From the NCBI GenBank assembly GCA_016720595.1, contig JADKKI010000058.1:1-21110 (forward strand): DNA of 21,110 nucleotides. Direction: 5' to 3'. Numbering within the stretch: the first letter of the stretch is position 1; each line of letters starts with the position of its first letter. Positions 16,582-21,110 of the stretch are shown in pieces. Position numbers and translations under genes: made by a program. The DNA comes from Myxococcales bacterium (GTDB taxonomy: Bacteria; Myxococcota_A; Polyangia; Haliangiales; Haliangiaceae). The notes under the pieces are model-generated. The model ran no database searches. It was not told the DNA's origin and saw only the letters and a program-made list of their open reading frames with translations.

Positions 16582-17543
16582 CAGACCGTGACGGCGTCGG
16601 TCGTCAGCGTCGCCGCGTAGGCGTCGACCAGCGCCGCCACCGCAGACTCGGCGACGCCGTCTCCGTCACCACCGCGACGCGGCTGCGCTCCCCAGCGGTG
16701 CGACACCGAGCGCGGGCCCGACGAGGCTCACCGACGCGGGCGCACGCGGGTCGTCGAGGAACTGGGCCTGACGATACGGGGTCGCGGCGGCCGCCGGAGC
16801 GCCGCATCGCGCCCGGCGAGCGTGTCGATGGCGGCCAGGGGTCGCGTCGAGGGCCCGCGGTGAGCGTGCCCGACGAGATGCGGTTCCCGTCGCGCACCAC
16901 CGGACGTCGCGCTCGTAGTGGATGCCGGGATACTGATCGGTCAGCGCCGGTCGATCAGCGCGTAGTCCCCGTTGCGCGGTGGCCTTCGAACAGGCGCGTC
17001 GCCGCGGGAAATTCCGGCACCGGCGCAGATCGACATCAGCGTCGTCTGGGGCCGACGTGCGCGCGGAGCCACGGGACCCGCAGGCGTCCTCGTTCTGCCA
17101 GGCCATGATGTACGGCACGACGACGAGATCCGGCGTCCGCCCGACCAGCCGGTCGTAGTCGTCGAAGCCGAGGTCGGGGGAAGATGTCGAGTGCGGCCGA
17201 CGTCACCGAACTCTTGAACGGCGGAGGATCCGGCGCGGCGCGACGACGCGCACCTCGAACGCTCCGCTGGCCTCGAGGGCTCGATCAGCGGCAGCGAATC
17301 GGTGATCTCGGTGCCGCGATGGCGGTGACGATCACCGCGAGCCGGCGCTTTGGGTCGTGGGTGGGCGTGGTGCCGGTGTCGGGACGATCACCGCGCGCGG
17401 CGGGATCGGGGCTCACGCCTGCATCCCGGCTGTACAGCGTCACGTGCCCGCGAGCGCCGGGGGCACAGGAACGCGAACAGCATGGCGATGCGAACCGCCA
17501 GCAGAACCGCGGGCAGAACATGGGATCGTAGTCGCGTCATCAT
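16581..17543 (-). CDS. Membrane-anchored DJ-1/PfpI family protein (many frameshifts)
   Basis: Reconstructed across about eight single-base indels. An N-terminal TM segment (LPAVLLAVRIAMLFAFL) precedes a DJ-1/PfpI domain: RLAVIVT, GTEITDSLPLIEALEASGAF, EVRVVAPRRIL, the dyad region DYDRLVGRTPDLVVVPYIMA, the nucleophile elbow SICAGAEF (about 17030), then the typical HYERDVRWVRDGNRISSGTL block (about 16920-16860). A second domain start (RVAVVVTDGVAESAVAALVD) follows before TGA at 16583-16581. Family members act as glyoxalases, isonitrile hydratases, peptidase-like or redox-stress proteins; the exact activity is unknown here. Its ATG overlaps the stop of the multicopper oxidase gene, so the two are translationally coupled. 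The indels lie mostly in G/C runs and keep every motif, which points to sequence error. Confidence 0.7.
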
Positions 17544-18890
17544 CGCACGACCTCGAAGTGGCCCATCATGCCCGACGCGTGATGCTCCGAGGATGTGGCA
17601 GTGGTACATCACGTACCGGGCCGCGCGTCAGCGCGGAACGCGATGCGACGCTCCTCGCCCCGGAGGTGGATGGTGTCACTCAGGAGGTGGCCCTCCAGAG
17701 GCCGTTGCGCGAGACGACCTGGAAGAAGAACCCGTGCAGGTGGAAGGGGTGCTCCATCTCGCTGGCGTTGACGAGGTCCCACACCTCGGTCGCGCCGACC
17801 TTCGGCGCGTCGTGGCGGGTACGTCTCGGGAAGGACCATGTCGTTGGTCGTGGAACTCACCCGCGCCCCGTCGGACGGTCCGATTCGGTCGGCGGGTCAC
17901 CGTGAGGGCGGACGACGTCGGTGGCGAGGGCTCACGCGGGAATCAGCCGCCGGAGCCGACGGCGCGCGCGGGCTCGGCCACCTGGCCGATGGCCGACTGC
18001 AGCCACCCGCCCCCGGTACGTCAGCACCGTGCCCGCGGGGCTTCAAGGAGGCTAGACCGCGAGCCCGGGCCCTCGTCCGCGGAGGGGGCCGACCGGGACG
18101 TCGAGGCGGTCACCCGGGTCGAAAGCAGCTCTCGGACGGTCATCGCGGTCTCGACGCGGGCCGCCGTCAGCGCCGACCACGGGGAACAGGCGTCCGCGGA
18201 AGGGCGAGGCGACGTAGACGCGCGCTACCCGCGTTGACGATGCGCCGCGCTGCCGATCTGGCCGGCCCGGATCCGGGGGCTCAGGCCGGCGCGGCCGTCG
18301 ACCAGGGGCACCTGGCCCTCGCGGCCGTTGTGCCGTTCGACCGGGGTCCCCCTTCGCGATCCGACCGTCGGGGTCGAGCTTGGGGTCGTCGAGCACGAGC
18401 ACCCGACCTCGGCATCGAACGGCGCGCGGCTCGCGGCCGCCCCGTTCAGCGCGCCGTACAGGCCGCGTTCGATCTGCACCGTCTCGTTGGCGTGCGGTGG
18501 TACCAGAACGTCCCGGCATCGGGGGACCGTGGACCGGTACTCGAACGGGGCGCCCGGCGGCGAGGGGCTGCGCAAATTGGGTGCCGTCCATGGACGCGGG
18601 CACCCGCAGCCCCGTGCCAGTGGATCACCGTTGGCTCCGGGAGGTTGTTGATCAAGTGCACGACGAGCGTGTCACCGACGTAGGCGACGATCATCGGGCC
18701 GGGCACGATGCCCTGGTATCCCCACGCCGTCACCGTGCGTCCCGGGGCGAACTCCCACTGGGTCTCGCGTGCCTCGAGGGCGTCGTGGTCGTCGTGGTCG
18801 TTCGGGGCGTGGGACCACTCCGTGCCGCGTGCAGCGACGCGGGATCCGTGGTGGCTGGAGCGAGGTGGGAAGGCTGAAGCCTGGTGGCAT
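17540..18890 (-). CDS. Multicopper oxidase (many frameshifts)
   Basis: Reconstructed length is about 450 residues. All four copper-ligand blocks are present in order across frames: VIHWHG (about 18625), GTFWYH plus PHANETVQIERGLYGAL (about 18510-18450), EMEHPFHLHGFFFQVV (about 17760-17720) and MYHCHIL ... SGMMGHFEVV (about 17605-17550). The HCH ligand pair fits the type 1/type 3 sites. Enzymes of this family couple one-electron oxidation of copper(I), phenols or bilirubin-like substrates to reduction of O2. The ATG at 18890 gives no obvious signal peptide (MPPGFSLPTSLQ), so location is unclear; the segment between residues 15 and 30 also needs a frame change. His-rich NDHDDHD lies before the first cupredoxin domain. 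TGA at 17542-17540 overlaps the DJ-1/PfpI start. Confidence 0.8.
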
Positions 18891-18939
18891 GCCGTCAACT
18901 TCGCGAGAGGACGACGCTGCAGGGCTTGGCCGTTACAGC

Positions 18940-18956
18940 CGATCGCGCAACGATCG
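18940..18956. repeat. CGATCG inverted repeat upstream of the oxidase gene
   Basis: CGATCG-CGCAA-CGATCG lies 50 nt before the oxidase ATG, in the roughly 110-nt gap after the kinase gene. It may be an operator, but CGATCG is common in this GC-rich sequence. Confidence 0.3.
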
Positions 18957-18998
18957 AAGATCCGAGGAGCGTGGGTTGAAGGCGCTGGCGTGCTCGGC

Positions 18999-20601
18999 CT
19001 ACGCGCCGGACGTTCGTCCGCGTCGTGCCGGCCACGTAGGTCGATGGCCATCGTGGGAACTTGAGACGTCGAGATCGGGCGGGATTCGCCGGCCCCTGGC
19101 GGGGCTGCCCGTCGCGCCGCCCACCACAGGCGAGCTGCCTGCGCGTCGCGCCGGAGCGTCCGCACGGGCGAGCAGCGCGGCTCAGGTGCCACGGCCGAGG
19201 CAGGACGATCGTCGCGCTCCTTCGCAGAGACACTGCTGGATGATCGCCTCCGGATCCGCGGGGACCAAGCCTGCGCCCAGTCGCACGGAGGGCGATCGGC
19301 GTGATGGGGTGCTTGCTGCACGGCCGAGAATGGTGCCGGCCTCGAACACGTGCTGGCCGGTCACCCAGGAAGTGAGCGACAGCACCGACGGCGTAGAGAG
19401 GATGGCTGATCCGTCGATCGTCTCCGGCGCGGAGATCGCCTCCGGAGACAGGTACATCAGGGTTCGGTGACGACATTGGCCGCCACGGATTCGTTGTTCG
19501 TTCGCGTTGTCAGGGGAGACGCACGAGGCCGAAGTCGACGACCTTGACCACGTCGGGCTCGTCGGCGCGCTCGGTGAGCACTATGTTCGCGGGCTTGATG
19601 TCTCGATGGACCAGCCCGAGCGCGTGCGCCTCGGCGAGCGCGCCGCTCACCTGCGCGAGGATGTGGATCGCGCGCGCGGGATCGACCGGCCCGATCGCCC
19701 GCACCAGCCGATCGAGTCCATCCGTCCAGGTACTCCATCGCGTAGTAGAAGGTGCCCTCGGCGGTCCGGCCGTAGTCGAAGATCGAGATCGTGTTGGGGT
19801 GGGGGAGGCGACTCGTTGAGCTGAGCACCTCGCGCTCGAAGCGGGCCAGGTCCTTCTCCCCGGCGCGGTCGGAGAGCAAGAGCTTGATCGCGGCGGGCGG
19901 CCGGGCATCGCGTGCGTCGCCCGGTGGACGACCCCCATGCCGCCCTCCCCGATCCTCTCCTCGAGGGTGTACTGGCCGAGCCTCCCGGATCCCTCGAGGA
20001 TCTTCGCGCCAGGCCGTAGAGGTGGCGCGAGTTGGCGGCGGCGACGACACGGCGAACGCGCACCACAGGGTCGAGAACACCTCGAAGATGTGCTGGCTGT
20101 CGACGGAGCCCACGGGCGTCCCGGTCGCCAGGAAGTAGACCACCGCGGGTGTCGAACCAATCGCGCTGATCCACAGCGTTCGCGAAGACGCGCTCAGGAC
20201 GAAGTAGAGCGGCCAAACCAGCGTGTACGTCATCGCCAGCAACACGGTGGGGCCGACGCCGAAGCTGAGCGACGAGGTGAAGCCGAGCGCGAGTAAGAAC
20301 GCATTCCGCGATGGTGAAGCCCGCATCGATGATCTGGAGCGTGGGCAGGCTCAGCGGCTTTCCACGGCAGCGGATCCACATCACAAACGCGAGGGTGAGT
20401 GCGCCCGCGTGAACGAGCTCGTGATGCGCGGCATCGCCGCCGTGAACCTGACCGTGCGTCACGAGACCGACGCCCAGCGACGCGAGGGCCCGATCACCAG
20501 GGTGAAGCTGAACACCGCCGCGCGAGAAGCGAAGCGGAGCGATCCTGAAGATCGTGTGCGGCTTCCTCGGTGGCGGGGACCGAAACATCAGCGTCGCTCA
20601 T
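18999..20601 (-). CDS. Ser/Thr protein kinase with N-terminal membrane domain (frameshifted)
   Basis: Start ATG 20601 ([20 protein letters not shown]). Across about six indels follow several TM segments ([15 protein letters not shown] with [56 protein letters not shown]). The kinase domain then reads [26 protein letters not shown] (ATP lysine), [64 protein letters not shown] (activation-loop end), [12 protein letters not shown] and DDRPAS. It ends shortly after [16 protein letters not shown]; a TAG at 19001-18999 fits if one more indel is allowed. N-terminal multi-TM domain plus C-terminal kinase is a familiar myxobacterial layout. All catalytic motifs are kept, unlike in the kinase at 11147-14001. 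It heads the minus-strand group with the oxidase and DJ-1/PfpI genes. Confidence 0.8.
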
Positions 20602-20643
20602 CGCGGCGATCGGTAGTAACACGGCCCGGACGCCTGTCTGGCG

Positions 20644-20671
20644 CGTCCGGACACCTGTCCGGACAGCTGTC
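20644..20671. promoter_or_regulatory. Putative operator: GTCCGGACA-CC-TGTCCGGAC inverted repeat
   Basis: A perfect 9-bp-arm inverted repeat with a 2-nt spacer (20645-20664), continued by GC-TGTC so that about two and a half 12-nt units stand in tandem. It lies 43 bp upstream of the kinase start and 183 bp upstream of the divergent phytochelatin synthase start. Its size and place fit a dimeric repressor or activator site controlling one or both genes. The regulator is unknown. Confidence 0.5.
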
Positions 20672-20854
20672 GCGAGGCCCGGTCGTCGCCGCAGCGAGAC
20701 CGAGGGGCTTGCGACGGCACGGGACCTGAACGGGATCGGCCGATGATCTTAAGACGAGCGCACGGGGCCTGGTTCTGCTGGCTGGCGGCCGCAGCTCGCA
20801 TCTGCGGCGCAGAAGGGCCTGCCGAGCATTGCTACACCTCGAAAGGACAAAGCC

Positions 20855-21110
20855 GTGAACAACCCAGACCCTCTGGGCGACCACTTCCGACCGACGACCG
20901 GGTTCTCCTCGCCCGCAGACCGCCAGTTGTTGCCGGCGCTCGCCGCAGGTGAAGCCTCAAGCGGCTACTTCAGGCTGGCCGAGCAGTTTCACACGCAGGC
21001 GGGCCGAGTTCTGCGAGGCTCCGGCTCGCTGGTGGTCGCGCTCAACGCACTCACCGATCGATCAGAGCACGGCTCTGGAAGGGCCCATGGCGCTGGTTCT
21101 CCAAGGTGCT
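20855..21110 (+). CDS. Phytochelatin synthase, N-terminal part (runs off the window)
   Basis: The GTG at 20855 has GAAAGGA 7 nt upstream. The first 50 residues (FSSPADRQLLPALAAGEASS, GYFRLAEQFHTQ) match the phytochelatin synthase N-terminus (papain-like, PF05023). The next part must be read with indels: a TTCTGCG near 21010 restores the FCG motif with the catalytic Cys, GSLVVALNAL follows in frame, and WKGPWRWFSKV at the very end sits in another frame. The enzyme condenses glutathione into gamma-Glu-Cys peptides that bind cadmium, copper and similar metals; short bacterial forms often only cleave glutathione. Length and the C-terminal domain cannot be judged from here. Confidence 0.75.
   Translation, partial: MNNPDPLGDHFRPTTGFSSPADRQLLPALAAGEASSGYFRLAEQFHTQAGRVLRGSGSLVVALNALTDRSEHGSGRAHGAGSPRC

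Noticed and set aside
16560..18240. Several + strand ORFs over the oxidase and DJ-1/PfpI genes
   Set aside because: They are Arg/Gly/Pro-rich shadow frames opposite sequence that encodes intact copper ligands and the DJ-1 elbow on the minus strand.
19182..19476. Separate small minus-strand ORFs such as the one starting MYLSPEAIS
   Set aside because: They are frame fragments of the second kinase: MYLSPEA is the activation-loop end and [12 protein letters not shown] the C-lobe.
20645..20664. The palindrome as a lux-type box or rho-independent terminator
   Set aside because: The palindrome is shorter than a lux box and no LuxI/LuxR gene is seen; there is no T-tract, and it lies between two divergent starts rather than after a gene.

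Overview
This is a GC-rich, protein-coding chromosomal segment. Two transmembrane Hanks-type Ser/Thr kinases, several Cys-rich secreted or lipoproteins of unknown function, a zinc-ribbon/transmembrane protein and an outer-surface style NHL protein together suggest a myxobacterium (Myxococcota, Polyangia/Kofleriaceae-like). The taxon is inferred from gene style, not from a marker gene. I see no rRNA, tRNA, CRISPR array, transposase or phage gene.

Layout. 1-596: the 3' part of an unrecognised + strand gene. 769-4061 (-): a zinc-ribbon/TM/HExxH metalloprotease-like protein, preceded by a small coupled ORF. 4162-6429 (-): a secreted NHL beta-propeller protein of Acidobacteria-like style and visibly lower GC. 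6430-7790: a small membrane protein gene and an intergenic area with dispersed repeats, paired TGTCCGA motifs and a run of four stem-loops. 7793-10268 (+): three intact genes (exported protein, lipoprotein, small exported protein), each with a TANNNT box exactly 6 nt before the start codon. 10314-15310 (-): an exported protein, a large receptor-like Ser/Thr kinase (kinase-TM-helical-carboxypeptidase regulatory domains), a small membrane protein and a lipoprotein. 15471-16195 (+): a DUF998-like membrane protein. 16141-20601 (-): a second TM Ser/Thr kinase, a multicopper oxidase and a membrane-anchored DJ-1/PfpI protein in one direction. 20855-end (+): the start of a phytochelatin synthase, divergent from the kinase across a 253-bp gap that holds a 9-bp-arm inverted repeat.

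The 16.1-21.1 kb end reads as a candidate metal/redox stress locus: phytochelatin synthase (thiol peptide chelator), multicopper oxidase (copper or phenol oxidation) and DJ-1/PfpI (redox or aldehyde stress), possibly under a membrane kinase. This link is inferred from co-location only.

Sequence quality matters. Many genes are broken by single-base indels that always restore family motifs when the frame is switched (metalloprotease, NHL protein, both kinases, multicopper oxidase, DJ-1, phytochelatin synthase). The density is very uneven: almost none in 7.8-13.3 kb and 14.4-15.8 kb, very high in 16.6-21.1 kb and about 0.8-1 kb. I read most of these as sequencing or assembly errors rather than pseudogenes, and give reconstructed gene spans. 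Starts and ends in the bad regions are approximate.
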